NCBI GenBank assembly: GCA_016987375.1
Contig: PJRA01000325.1
Span: 21,116 to 85,115 of the forward strand
Direction: 5' to 3'
Length of the DNA stretch: 64,000 bases
DNA from: Brachionus koreanus
Taxonomy: Eukaryota > Rotifera > Eurotatoria > Ploima > Brachionidae
The translations under genes were made by a program, and so were the position numbers. Shown piece after piece: positions 52,179 to 63,761 of the stretch (positions are counted from its first letter, which is position 1; every line of letters begins with the position of its first letter). Under the pieces are notes generated by a model that made no database searches, was not told the DNA's origin, and saw only the letters and a list, made by a program, of their open reading frames with translations.

Positions 52179-53872
52179 ATGGTTTCAAATAAAAAAAAGA
52201 CTCTGCTACTCTTATCGCAGCAATTGAACGACCTCAAATTAAATTTAAAGCCCTTAATCGAAGAGTCACTTAAATATGCAAGAAATGAGCTTTTTGTCTA
52301 CATTAATCCATGTCTCAAATCTCGCCTCATAAATCCAAAAATTGAGCAAAATCTAATACAAGATCGATACAGACTTAAACAAATAGTGAGACAATTGTAT
52401 CAATACTCGTTCAAATTAAATCCCGAAATAAGTGTCACTTGTCTGCTGCACAATGTTCATCAAGTGACTAAACCGATTGAAGTTGAGTCAGGATTTAGTT
52501 ATGACCAAATTCTGACAGATTTTATCTTGGAAAATTTAGAAAATGAATTGGATCGTTTTTTGAATCATTATCTGCCAAACATGGAGCCAAAAAAATTAAC
52601 TTTTATTCAACTAAATGCTGATAAAAATTTTGAAAATTTTAAAAATTCCCAAAATGGAAGTTCAGATTTTGATTTAATAAAAAAAAATAGAATTTATATG
52701 AATTCAGTAATTGGTGGAACCTATGACCGACTTCATTCAGGTCACAAAATTTTGCTTTCTGAATCAGTTTTGCTAACAAAGAATAAATTATTGATTGGTG
52801 TTTCAGACGGTGAATTATTAAGTCGGAAAAAGCTATCAGATTTAATTGAAAATTTTGAAAAACGTTGTGAAAACTTAAAGAAATTCTTGGCTATTGTTAA
52901 TCCAGATTTAAATGTTATAACAGAAAGAATAACTGACCCATATGGGCCGTCTATTACTGAGCCAGAATACGAATGTTTAATTGTTAGTCAAGAGACTAGT
53001 TCAGGCGGCATTAAAGTAAATGAGAAACGACTACAAAATAACTTGAATGAATTGGAAATTCATGTTGTTAATTTGATTAATGATGAGGCTAGCATTTTTG
53101 TTGACAATATTGGTGATGAAATAAAAATTTCATCATCTAATCATCGACGCAGACTTTTGGGGACTCTTTTAAAGCAACCATATGTATTAAGTTTTTTTCT
53201 TTCTTTTTTTTTTTATTTATAATTTAAATTTAGATACCATATGAAGAAGGAAAGCCTTATGTTATTGGTTTGACCGGTGGTCTAGCAAGTGGAAAGTCTC
53301 ATATAATCAAAGACTTAGAGAAATTAGGGGCTGCTGTTGTTGATTCAGATAAACTTGGTCATAAAGCTTATGAGAGAGGAACTGATGCATATCAAAAGAT
53401 TGTTGAGATTTTTGGGAATGACATCATAGACGAATATGGAGAAATAAATCGAAAATCATTGGGAAAAAAAGTGTTCAATTCACAAATAGAGCTCAAAAAA
53501 TTGACTGATATAGTCTGGCCTGAAATTAGGCGTTTAAGGGATATTGAGATAAAAAGACTGTTTGATGAAGGCAATAAAATAATTGTAGTCGAAGCTGCTG
53601 TAATGCTTGAAGCAAAATGGCACAAAAATGTAAATGAAATTTGGGTTGTTTTTGTACCAGAGGAAGAAGCCATTTCCCGAGCTATGAAAAGAGATGGATC
53701 AAGCTTGGAAAAAGTGAAACAGACTATCAGTTCACAAATGCCTAATAAGGAAAAAATTGAGTATGCAAATGTTGTTTTTTGTTCTTTGTGGGAAAGGGAA
53801 TTTACTATTAGGCAAGTGAAAAAAGCTTGGGATTTGTTATTAGAAAGAACCACAAGTGATACTCACACTTAA
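52179..53872 (+). CDS. COASY: Bifunctional coenzyme A synthase (PPAT-DPCK), 2 exons
   Basis: Exons 52179-53183 and 53234-53872 join in frame over a 50 bp intron to 547 residues. The protein carries the last two steps of coenzyme A biosynthesis: phosphopantetheine adenylyltransferase and dephospho-CoA kinase, fused as in animals. The PPAT nucleotide-binding motif GGTYDRLHSGH is at 179-189, with SQETSSGG further on and the closing KISSSNHRRRLLG. The kinase P-loop GGLASGKS is at 350-357, then DSDKLGHKAY, EAAVMLEAKW and QMPNKEK. The intron sits precisely at the domain junction. The N-terminal 170 residues are the poorly conserved, probably organelle-associating part. All catalytic motifs are intact. 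Confidence 0.96.
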
Positions 53873-55767
53873 AACAATTTATTTTTATAAAAATTTTTAA
53901 AAATAATTTTATTTTGTCAAAATATACCCCGACAATGGTAAACAAAAAATCAAAATTTTTTAATCTAATTTTTCTTGTTTTTTTTTACTTAAAATTATAA
54001 AAAAAATTTAAAAATTCGATTCAATCATTTATATTCTGAAAAGAAAATTAAATAAAAAAATTTTTAATTGTTAAAATAAAGTTTAATTTGTAATTTCTAT
54101 GAATACTAAAATAAAAATAAATCATCGTTTATTTACGTTAGTAAATAAATTTCGTAAATAAAAGATAATTTAGATAAAATCATAATGACATAGCAATACT
54201 GTATAAAAAGCATTCTAAATTTTATTCAATTAAGGAAAAAAAATTTGTTTTTATTTCTCTTCTACTTTAAAATAGCAATTTCTATAAAAAAATTCTAAAA
54301 GTCTAAAGTTAAAAATTAAATAATCAATTTTAAAATTATGACTAATACTAAAATACAAAGAAAATACTTTTTTAATACTTTTTGCCCATAATTTGTTATC
54401 AGATTTTACACGTTGTAGTAAACCACTATACTATACTATACTTCTTATATATTGAGTGTCTGATGAAAAAATAAAGATTTATGGATTACTGTGTAAGTAA
54501 AACCTTTATCATTTCTTATTTGTTTCCGGAAGAGAGCATATTTAAATCGATTTTTTTTTATTTTTGAGTATTTGGATGCATAAAAAAAAATTTATTGGTA
54601 TTCATTTATTTTCAAAATTATTTTAAAAGAAGTTAACTTAGAGTAAATAAAAATGGTAATTAAGAATCTATTACCAGTTTTTTTTAATGCCAATTTTAAA
54701 ATAGGAATTTTATGCAATATAAAAAAATCCCAGATTAAAAAAATAAAAACTAATTATAAATGTAATTGTTTAGTAATTAAGTAAAAAAAAAGTAACTTAA
54801 TTAACCGAATATAATGACATGTCAGTAAAAATGAACATTGATTTTTATAAAAAACAGAATTAAACTTTTATGACATGTCTTAAAAAATGAATAAAAAATT
54901 TTCTGACTTTAATGACATTTAGATTTATATCAAAATTGACTTGACATTTTTAACAGTATCTCATAAAGGCTAAACCAAATTTTTAATTTTTTTTTAATAA
55001 TTTCACTATTAATTACATTTCTCATTAATCTACAAATGGATTTTTATGTGATATAGTAGTAGTAGAACCGCAGTAACTACTACTCCTACTATATCACATG
55101 ATCAAAATAAAACTAACTATGAATTATTTAATGAATAAAACTTTACATTGCCTTTTTTGGCTTAACAATTGGTACTCTAATGAACAAATCCTCATGGTCA
55201 TTTGGTTGTATGTTTAAAACTCAAACTCCGGGATTTTTTCTACCCTTTGTGTTACTTTAAATTTTTAATCCATGAAAACCAGCATATTTTGTCACAAAAA
55301 TTATTTAATTTTAATTTTTTTTTATGATTTTTGATTTCTGTTTTTAAAAAGATTTTTTAAAAATTACTATATTTATTTAACTTAAGACAAAGAAAAGATG
55401 AAGCATAAAGAGTTAAAAAATTCCTCAGAATGTTGAGTGTTTAAAGAAATAAATATTTGCATTTTATAGTCTTTTGTATTTTGGTCAAACGATGAATACA
55501 AAAATTAAGCAAAATCCGACAAAAACAATGGTTTCTAGACAAAAGTAAATTACACTAATTTTTTTTATAAAATAAGCTTTTTAAAGATAATATTTTAATA
55601 ATATTATTTTTAAAAAAATATTAATGTATTTTTCACAAACATGCCAATGAGCATATATTAAAAAATTATTTCAAAGTATAGATTTAATAATAAAAGATCA
55701 ATTTTAGACAAATACTTTTTATTTTTATGAAAAAATATTTGCTAAAAACTTATTTTTCGCTTCATGA
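53873..55767. other. Convergent intergenic region
   Basis: About 1.9 kb between the 3' ends of COASY and RPS19. It is AT-rich, with a CACTATACTATACTATAC run near 54424 and a strong palindrome at 55046-55099. No gene was seen. Confidence 0.5.
55046..55099. repeat. Palindrome with ~20 bp arms
   Basis: The left arm ATGTGATATAGTAGTAGTAG (55046-55065) is matched by the complement of 55077-55099, apart from a short bulge, leaving an 11 bp loop (AACCGCAGTAA). It can form a stable hairpin or cruciform, or may be the fused ends of a small palindromic element. Confidence 0.7.
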
Positions 55768-56363
55768 TTATTTACGGATCATTTGGGCAGCGATACGATC
55801 TAAGTCACGTCTGCCTTGTCTGCTCAAGACTCGTCCTCCACTTAAATAGAATTGAATTATTTTAAGAAATTAGAAAAATATTAAAAAAATACCGTTCATT
55901 TTTTTCAACTAATTTTACATTTTCCAAAGCTTGTAAAGCTTTACGGATGATATTTGATGAGGAACGGCAAAAGTGACCTGGTGCGACTCCGTTTCTTTTG
56001 TGACCTTAAATTTCAATCTATTAAATTAAATGAAAGAAAATTTCATGCTTTTCTTACCTCCAAAAACTTTTGTGAAGGCACCAACGCCAGCTTGTCTGAT
56101 GTACAAATGTCTAGCAATGGATGCACATCTGGTATAAAACCAATCTGGGTCAGTTGGAGCAAGTTCATTGAAAGCACCTCCTTTAACTAGATCGTTCCAG
56201 GCTGGGACTTTTAGTTTACCAGTTCTTAAAAAAATATGCTACTAGAACAACATTAACATTATATTTTTTATATCTACTTTTTCAAGAAAGCAGCTACGGC
56301 TTTAACGAGTTGTTGTTGATCAACATCTTTAGCAGAAATACGATTGCCGGTTTCCAATGACAT
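55768..56363 (-). CDS. RPS19: 40S ribosomal protein S19 (eS19), 4 exons
   Basis: Exons 56278-56363, 56058-56224, 55893-56004 and 55768-55840 join in frame to 145 residues, the same length as the human protein. Recognisable segments: [80 protein letters not shown] and the C-terminal [19 protein letters not shown]. eS19 sits in the head of the small subunit and is required for 18S rRNA maturation. The three introns are 53, 53 and 52 bp. The upstream strand carries CCTTCCGCC near 56420-56430, which could be a terminal oligopyrimidine start. An acceptor-like ATCTAG lies 17 nt before the ATG. Confidence 0.97.
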
Positions 56364-56913
56364 TTTTTAGAGTCTTTTGCCTAGATAAATTAGAAAATTT
56401 ATTCGGTCTGTTGAAAATGAGTAGGCGGAAGGACACTATGAAAGCGTACTAACATTAGAAAAGAGAGAGAAATTATTTCTAACAAAGTATAAATTCTTAA
56501 CCATGCTTTTTTTTTCTATATTACTTAGAACCTTGACACTAGATTTAAATAAAAGTATGATTTGCTTTTTATTTCAATTCTGTTCAAAATTAGTACATGG
56601 CTTATAGATTTCAAACTATATGTGTATATACAAGAACCTAGTCTAAAACGTGCAAGTTATTTTTTTTGCAAATCTAATATTATTGAAATCACTTATAAAA
56701 TTTTAGAAACATAGTCTTTGAAAGACTAAAATTAACTTTGAAATTTATTTTAGTATATTATTATCGATATTTCTTTTTTTTTTAAATAATTTTAAATAAA
56801 AAACAAACTTTAAGTATCAAAATATGACTCATCCTTTTTAAGAAAAATTTTTGGATGTTGTTTGCTATTTTAATTGATTAAAAAAATTCTAATATCGCTA
56901 AATACTTCGATCT

Positions 56914-57029
56914 NNNNNNNNNNNNNNNNNNNNNNNNNNNNNNNNNNNNNNNNNNNNNNNNNNNNNNNNNNNNNNNNNNNNNNNNNNNNNNNNNNNNNNN
57001 NNNNNNNNNNNNNNNNNNNNNNNNNNNNN
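56914..57029. other. Assembly gap (Ns)
   Basis: 116 consecutive undetermined bases. Sequence on both sides looks repeat-derived, which may explain the gap. Confidence 1.
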
Positions 57030-57115
57030 ATGAAAAACAGTCCACTTCATAAGATATTAAATCATTTCTGACATAGATAACTACTCCACCACCTGCTTGC
57101 AAATCCAATATTGGA
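57030..57115 (-). mobile_element. Possible LINE endonuclease fragment beside the gap
   Basis: The minus strand reads ILDLQAGGGVVIYVRNDLIS followed by YEVDCF up to the gap. A GGGVxIYVRxxL segment is typical of the APE-type endonuclease domain of non-LTR retrotransposons. The rest of the element is in the gap or lost. Confidence 0.4.
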
Positions 57116-58409
57116 TTAAAAATATTTTTACATAGTGATAATTTTTTTAAGAGAAAAATATAAAAAAATCTACATAATTCAAAAAAATTTATTTCAATAT
57201 AAAAATTTGTCCAAAAAATATGAGGATTTGAAACTCTAGTGTTAAGTAAATTTAACAAAAAAAACATCATAATTGAAATTACTATTTTTTTTATTTTCTT
57301 CCTTTTTTTAAATATTAGATTCAATTTTGAAGTATCTTTTGGTAATACCTTGCAAATAAAATTTTCTATTTGCTTTTCTAAATTTTCACAAAAAAATGGT
57401 TTTGAGAATAAGGAAGGTTCGATTATTATACTAATATAACACTTACGAACTGTATTCATTTTATTGACTCTAACTGATATCCAATTATGTGATGCTTAAC
57501 ATTTTATAAAAAATTCTTTTAATTTATTAATTAAATTTAGGTCGACTTCATAGTTCTTTTGTTAGGATTTATTAGGAAACTAATAAAAAAATATAATCGT
57601 ATTTTTGTTCGTTTTAAAAAAGGGGGTTTTAAGGGTAAACTTATTTACAAAAAGTACAAAAAACTAATTTTTTTCATACTATATTTCGAAATAAAAATTT
57701 TTTAGAAAAAATTTAATTTGGTTAAAATTATTCATAAATATTACACAAACGGGTGAAAGACAACCATTTGCTAAAACCTTATGTAAAGAGGACCTAGAAA
57801 TATTTATAAATCATAAAATGAAATGGGATATTCAAGTTAGACATTTTACTGAAAAAACAGAATACTGAATAGGATGCTGGATTATCAGAAAATCGTTTAA
57901 ATTCCATAACAAACGAAGCAATACATTTTTTATTCAAATCCTTTGTTAGAGTAAAACACAAAAAATTAAATTATGCTGATAGGTTGAACCAAGATATAAT
58001 TTTCTTCAAAAATAGATTAGCCACAACTAGCAGCAAACTACCAACATATATTTTAAATGCACAAAATTTAAACAGCTAACTGTATTCAAATATTAAATGT
58101 TGCTAGTTTAGACATTATTTCAAAAAACAATTGTTTAATTGAAACATTATGAAACGATTAATATAATGAAAGAAATTTTGATTATTTAAATAAATTAAAA
58201 AAACTTTTATATTTTTTTGATTCTCAATAATTCCATCTCATTTAATTAAAATTATATTTCATATAAATCGCTCGATGTAATTTAATTCTGTTTTACTTTA
58301 ATAAAACAACAATTGATTATTTGGAGGAAAGCGAAGTTTTTATTAAAAAAATAATTAAAGATTAAAGTTTAAATAATTTAAATATTTCATTTTTTTTAAT
58401 GAATAAAAG

Positions 58410-58898
58410 TTAAATTATGCTTATAATTGAAGAATACAACTTGATATTTTTAAAATCAATATCACTATTTATTTTCGCACAATTAACATTCGATGATCTG
58501 GATTGAATAAATTTGCAATAAAAAAACATGTTTAATGTTGAATTTTTCATCTTTCTTTCTTGATACCATTCTTCCATGCATTGGTAAGCAACTGGATCCT
58601 TATGAAGTTGAAATTTATTTGCAACAAAATGAGGCCTGTTTACAAGTTCGGGTAAATCCTCAATTGAAAAAACACATATTCCGTGTCTATAGTAGCCATT
58701 GCAGTCATTTTTCTCTCCATACCAACCTGTATATTTAATCAATGAATCATATTTCTCTATCATTGGGTCATCTAAATTAAATTTAAGATAAAAAATAAAG
58801 TAATTTTTTAAGTTATTACATTTAAGACCATGTGATGAATAAAATTTGGTATTAAAATGTAAAGTTGACCAAAAAATTTCATCAGGACTATATGTATT
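58410..58898 (-). pseudogene. C-terminal part of a core-2/I-branching GlcNAc-transferase (GT14), truncated
   Basis: Two joined segments, 58820-58898 and 58410-58771 (48 bp intron removing a poor-fit insert), read NTYSPDEIFWSTL, YTGWYGEKNDCNGYYRHGIC, VFSIEDLPELVNRPHFVANK and a C-terminus of about 60 residues. TYSPDExFW, the C-x-G...H/R-x-x-C pair and the HFxANKF box are hallmarks of GCNT-type beta-1,6-N-acetylglucosaminyltransferases of the Golgi lumen. The catalytic N-terminal two-thirds is not found upstream, where the transposon unit begins only about 250 bp away on the other strand. It is either the 3' end of a gene cut by that insertion or a gene whose other exons lie beyond it. The frame here is intact, so full inactivation is inferred only from the missing part. 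Confidence 0.6.
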
Positions 58899-59153
58899 CT
58901 GAGTCCACCCAGTCAATTAAAATATAGATATTTTCAAAATACTATCTAGAGATTATCCTTAAATTAAACACACATGTATAAAACTAAATTTTTTTTAACC
59001 TTTCCCTCAGATATAATTGGTTGGACAAAATTTTCAAAAAATTAACATAAAAATTAGCATAAAGATTATTTTCTATCAATTAAATAGTGTTTATATGCAC
59101 ACAATTAAATCTTTGAACCTATAGCTTAATTATTAAGAATTTTCATATAAGGA

Positions 59154-62100
59154 ATGTATCATAGGATTAAAACACCGAAAAGTACTTACTACTACAAAAA
59201 AAAAAAGAAAAAGGATGCAATTTTACAACAATTTAGCCAGCTATACCCATGTTTTTCACAGTCGGTGGATCAAACAGCCCATTCAAAAATCAATGAAGAT
59301 TCCGACTATAAAGAAATTCTAAATAAAACAGATGTGTCTAATGACGAAGAAAAAAATTCTGAATGCGAAACAACTGACGAGGATTTATCTTTTGACGGTA
59401 AAGAGCAAACTATTGAGGTAATTGATGAATTGGAAGAATCTAGTTTAATTAACATGTGTCTGTTGTCACTTTTTTATAGTGGAAAGTTTACACAAGATGC
59501 TTTCCGCTCAGTCTTAAAACTTTTTAATTTAACCACAGACAGTGATATTCCTACTAATTTTAATAGCTTAATGAAAATACTAATGAAAGAAACTGGCCAA
59601 AATATCAACTACAATAAAAAATGGTTTTGCCATAATTGTAAAGATCATATCAGCCTTTTTCAAGCAAAACAGCGGAATTGTAACAATTGCAAAACAAGGT
59701 AAATTTTTATTTAGATTTTATTTTTGGATTTTTCTTCAACTAAAGGCCAGTAAATTGAATCTTTAAGTTTCTAATATTTAATATTTAAAAGTTCATTTCT
59801 TTAGAGATTAATTTTTTAAGGCCAAACTTTGTTTTTCTGTTTCTTTTGAAAAATTTTTTACAAAAATTAAAAAACCTACTACATTACTAAAACTTACTAC
59901 CTTTTGATTAATATAGTATAAAAAAAGTAAATAGTTGAAGACGAACTAAAGAAAAAAGTTAACAATAATTATGTGGTTAAGAGAAAAAAAAATGTAGTTA
60001 TATAAGAATTTTAGCTTATAATTGATTACATTAAAAATGTTGATCTAAACCCAAAAAGTAAATAAAATCACTCATTTTAAAAAATATTTGTATTAATTTT
60101 TTTAAATATTATAAATATTTTTTTGTCTAAATATTAATAAATTTTTTTTATATGATAAGATTCAATTAAAAAAATAGAAAACTTAAACAAAATATAATTT
60201 CAAAAGAATTTTTTTTAGATTGAGTACATTTTATTATATTCCTGTTGAAGATCAAATTAGACGTCTATTCACCAAAAAAATTCTTCCCGTTAAGGCATTA
60301 GACATAAAAAATACATTGTTAATAGAAGACATCTACGATGGAGATTTCTATAAAAAATTCAAAGAAAGTGTAGATTCAAATAATCCTAACTCGATGGAAT
60401 CAAATTATAGTTTCATTTTAAATACTGATGGTATCGAATTATCAAGAAAATCAAGTATCAGTATTTGGCCATTTTATCTTGCAATTAATGAATTACCTAT
60501 TGAAATTAGATATGATATAGATAATATCATCATAGCAGGTTAGATTTTAAAAAAAAAAATTTTTCAATGTTTTTTAAAATTAATTTTTAAATATATTAAT
60601 TATATTAAATATATTTGATAAAAAAATTTTTTTAAAGGTATTATGGTTAGTGATGGTAAACCTCAAGACTTTAGTTTATTTCTTGAACCGATAATTTTAG
60701 ACTTAAAAATGCTTGAATTTGGTTTGGTAGTAGATAGTTTTGTTTATAAATTCTTTTGTATTTTTGGTGTTTTTGATAAACCAGCCAGATCAATGATCCT
60801 AAATACAACTAATTCAAATGGATATTTTAGCTGCATCAAATGTTATCAAAAAGGATTATTTATTCCATTTAAGAAAGGAAGTCATCATGTTTATCCATAT
60901 GAAAAAGTCGATGAACAGCTTAGAAATAATGAAAGTTATAATATTGATTTATCAAAATCTCAAATAAATTTGTTATGCGAAAAAGGAATTAAAGGCAAAA
61001 CTATATTATCAAAGCTAAAATTTTATTATCCAATAGAGAGTTCGATTATTGACTCCATGCATTCAATTTTTCTCGGATCAATTAAAAAATTATTTGTTTA
61101 CTGGTTTGAACATTCAATTAAAGAACCTTATTCTTTAAAGCATTGTCTTGAAGAAATCAATTCAAGATTAAAAAATATTCGTCCTCCTTATTTTATTAAT
61201 TATGCTCCTAGAGATATATCTGATTTTAAGTTATGGCATGCACATGAGTTTATGAGCTTTATACTATTTTTTGCTATTCCAGTTTTTTATGAAATTATGC
61301 CAAGTCAGTACTTCAAACATTTGTTATATTTAATTATATCTTTGGAAAAACTATATTCAAGACAAATTAATAGTCCATTATTAAAAGAGGTCAAAATTTT
61401 TTTAACTAATTTTGTTCAAGATTTAGAAAGTTTATATGATATTCATCTTTTAAATTCAGGCATGCATGAATTACTTCATTTAGTTGATTTGACTTTTAAT
61501 TGTGGACCAATTAACAACTATTCATGCTTTCCATTTGAAGAATTAAATAGAAAATTAACAAGTTTGATTAATGGTAAAGATTTGATTGGAGACGAGTTCA
61601 TAAAACTTTGGTCGGTCTCACAGTGTTTAAATATTTTTTTGCAAAATCAACATAACAGCTCAAAATTTGTTGGTTTTTTAAGTGAAAATTTTTCACTCAG
61701 ATCTTCAAACAGAAAAAAGAATTCGAAAGAATTAAAATTAGGCCGTGAACATAAAGTTAGTTTGGAGAGCTTAGAACCGGAAATTATTGAATTAATTAAA
61801 TCAAATTACAAAGACAAAATTTATTCAATAAAATTTTTTCAAAAATTAAATTTTAATTCAAAAATAATTCAGATAGATGATTGCACAAGAAAGTTTTGCA
61901 ATAGTTTTATTAAATACAAAAATTCATACGCATTGGTGAAATCAATAATTGGATTTGAAAATGATGTTAGTTTTTTGTGCAAAAAAATTTATTTTATCGA
62001 CAATCCATTTTTTATTCATGGTTTTAATTCGTTTAAATCAAGTTTTTTTATAGGAGCTTATTCAACTGATTACTTTATAATAGATGACTACGAAAATATT

Positions 62101-62178
62101 TCTGTTGTACTCGGATGTGAATACTCAAAGAACTCAGTATTTCTTACTGATTTTAATGGCAGTCATCTATTTACTTAA
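59154..62178 (+). mobile_element. tnp2-like transposase of a CACTA/EnSpm-type DNA transposon, 3 exons
   Basis: Exons 59154-59698, 60219-60538 and 60638-62178 join in frame to 801 residues without a stop. The N-terminal part has an acidic region and a zinc-ribbon-like CHNC...CNNC pair (about 157-180). The catalytic part matches the tnp2-type (Transposase_21) family: FILNTDGIEL (Asp near 252), SIWPFYLAINELPIEIR, DKPARSMILN, NGYFSCIKCYQKG, KGKTILSKL, DSMHSIFLGSIKKL (Asp near 427), NSGMHELLHLVDL and SCFPFEELNRKL (Glu near 589). These acidic residues are good candidates for the DDE triad. The frame is uninterrupted, so the protein could be active. Terminal inverted repeats beginning CACTA were not found by eye; the ends may lie past the window or be diverged. 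Confidence 0.85.
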
Positions 62179-62240
62179 TTTTTTTTAATTGTTCTAATTA
62201 AATTTTTTTTATTTTTTTTTAATTTAATAAATAGGTTTAA

Positions 62241-63761
62241 ATGCCTTTTAATAAAAAGAGATTAAAAAAAAATTCAAATACTGAGCAAAAATCAGATGCT
62301 CTATCTTTAAAAAGTTCAATTAAAATCGAAAAAATAAAAAATCAAAAAACATCTCAAGCCAGCTCATCCAAGGGTAAATTTTATCCTTCATCCCAAGATG
62401 AACAAGATGAATTAGTTGAATCACCAATGTCATCAGGAAAATTGTATCCAATTTCTAAGTCAACTCCGAGGATTAAAAATAAAATTCAGCTGGAAGAAGC
62501 TTCATCTTCATCAGATAGTGAGAACAGTATTACTTCGATTTTGTCAAATAAATCAGAGCAGACAGCTCAAAATTCCAAGTTGTTTTTTTAATTTCTTTTT
62601 TAATTTACTAATTAAAAAAAGGTTCAATGTTAAAGCCAATGTTAATGATGCTACACATGCTTTAGTCTATTGGCCAGAGCCTGAGAGAATGTTTTCAGTT
62701 GTCTCAATTTATGCAATTCAAACGAAGAAAAAGATTGATATAGGAGAAAGTTATCAAATTTTTTTCAATGGCATGAATTATACAGGTATAATACGTAAGA
62801 TAGGTTCAAAAGAAGAGTGTAATTGCATTATGCAAGATATTGTGAGATGTAATGAAAAAGACTTATCAAGAACAAATGTCAAGACCAATATTAATAAATT
62901 ATTAGCACCTCAAATTTCCAATACAAAAAAATGCCTAAATTCTGAATTAGAAAATGAAAATATCAAATTAAAAAGTAAAATAATAGATCTTACCAGAGCT
63001 TTTGATAATGAAAAAATTAAAATCAATGAGCTACAATGTAAGATAGAGAGTTTAGAATTTAAATTGGATCAATTTAAGCAAACTTTCAGTAATAATGAAC
63101 TTATAATTAAATCAATAAAGGACTGATGGAATAAATTTTTAGCTCATTTGACTTAACCAAGTGGGTCTCATGAAATAAATTAATTAAGTCTTCGATAATC
63201 AGTTTTTCTGAAGTGCACGTCCATTCAATCCAATATTGATTCATTTAACGTAACTTAATTTATTTATTTTTTATATTTAGATAAAGAAGAGATCAATAAA
63301 ATTTTAAAAATGTGCCAAATTTTCCAAAATATATTTACAGGTGATGATGGACAGGAACTGTTAATTCCATTATCAAGCAAATTTAGCGATATTCTTGTAA
63401 GTGAAAGTGATCAGATGAAAATAAATGAATATTTAGAAGAAACTTGTGAAAACCAAGGTGACACTTATTTTAAAAAAATACTTTCTGTATTAATTTCTGA
63501 TCGATCGATTTTCCAATCAAACACTGCATGCGAAATAAAACAAAAATATTCAAAAAAAGTTAATGCAGCTTTTTGTAAGATTTAAATTTATATATTAATA
63601 TATAAGCTTAATTTTTTTAAGGTTTGGTAAAAGAAAAGGATACAAGATTTTCAAGCAAAAACTTAACAAATCTTATAAACAGAATGATTCAAAACTCAAA
63701 AAAAAATTTACTTAAAAATTCTGTTAACGGAGAAACAAAATTAGATATAGAAACTGATTAA
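62241..63761 (+). CDS. Partner protein of the CACTA unit: coiled coil and BEN-like domain, 4 exons
   Basis: Exons 62241-62578, 62622-63088, 63281-63574 and 63622-63761 join in frame to 412 residues. The N-terminal part is Lys/Ser-rich with two related motifs, SSKGKFYPSS and SSGKLYPIS. Next is a small barrel-like segment, DATHALVYWPEPERMFSVVS to YTGIIRKIGSKEEC, of the kind that precedes BEN domains in many invertebrate proteins. A coiled coil follows (about 220-268: SELENENIKLKSKIIDLTRA). The C-terminal part, DDGQELLIPLSSKF to YFKKILSVLISDRSIFQ and a basic helix, resembles a BEN domain (protein-protein and DNA binding). It starts 62 bp after the transposase stop on the same strand, with TTTAATAAATAG|GTTTAAATG at the boundary. 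It is probably the second gene of the transposon; its function is inferred only from domains. Confidence 0.65.

Larger units (their letters stand above)
56364..58409. other. Gap-containing repeat debris
   Basis: It starts with the presumed RPS19 promoter (56364-56450). An assembly gap of 116 unknown bases occupies 56914-57029. A minus-strand frame next to the gap contains GGGVVIYVRNDLISYEV, a motif of LINE apurinic endonuclease domains. The plus-strand segment 57730-58090 has broken open stretches of unknown origin. No intact gene is seen. Confidence 0.5.

Noticed and set aside
53392..53853. 153-codon minus-strand frame opposite COASY
   Set aside because: Antisense shadow of the dephospho-CoA kinase domain.
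55954..56190. 78-codon plus-strand frame
   Set aside because: Antisense to RPS19 exons 2-3.
57239..57439. 66-codon plus-strand frame
   Set aside because: T- and A-rich shadow opposite a repeat-derived frame next to the assembly gap.
59154..63761. CACTA terminal inverted repeats at the edges of the transposon unit
   Set aside because: I scanned both flanks for CACTA/TAGTG ends and found no convincing pair; element boundaries are left open.
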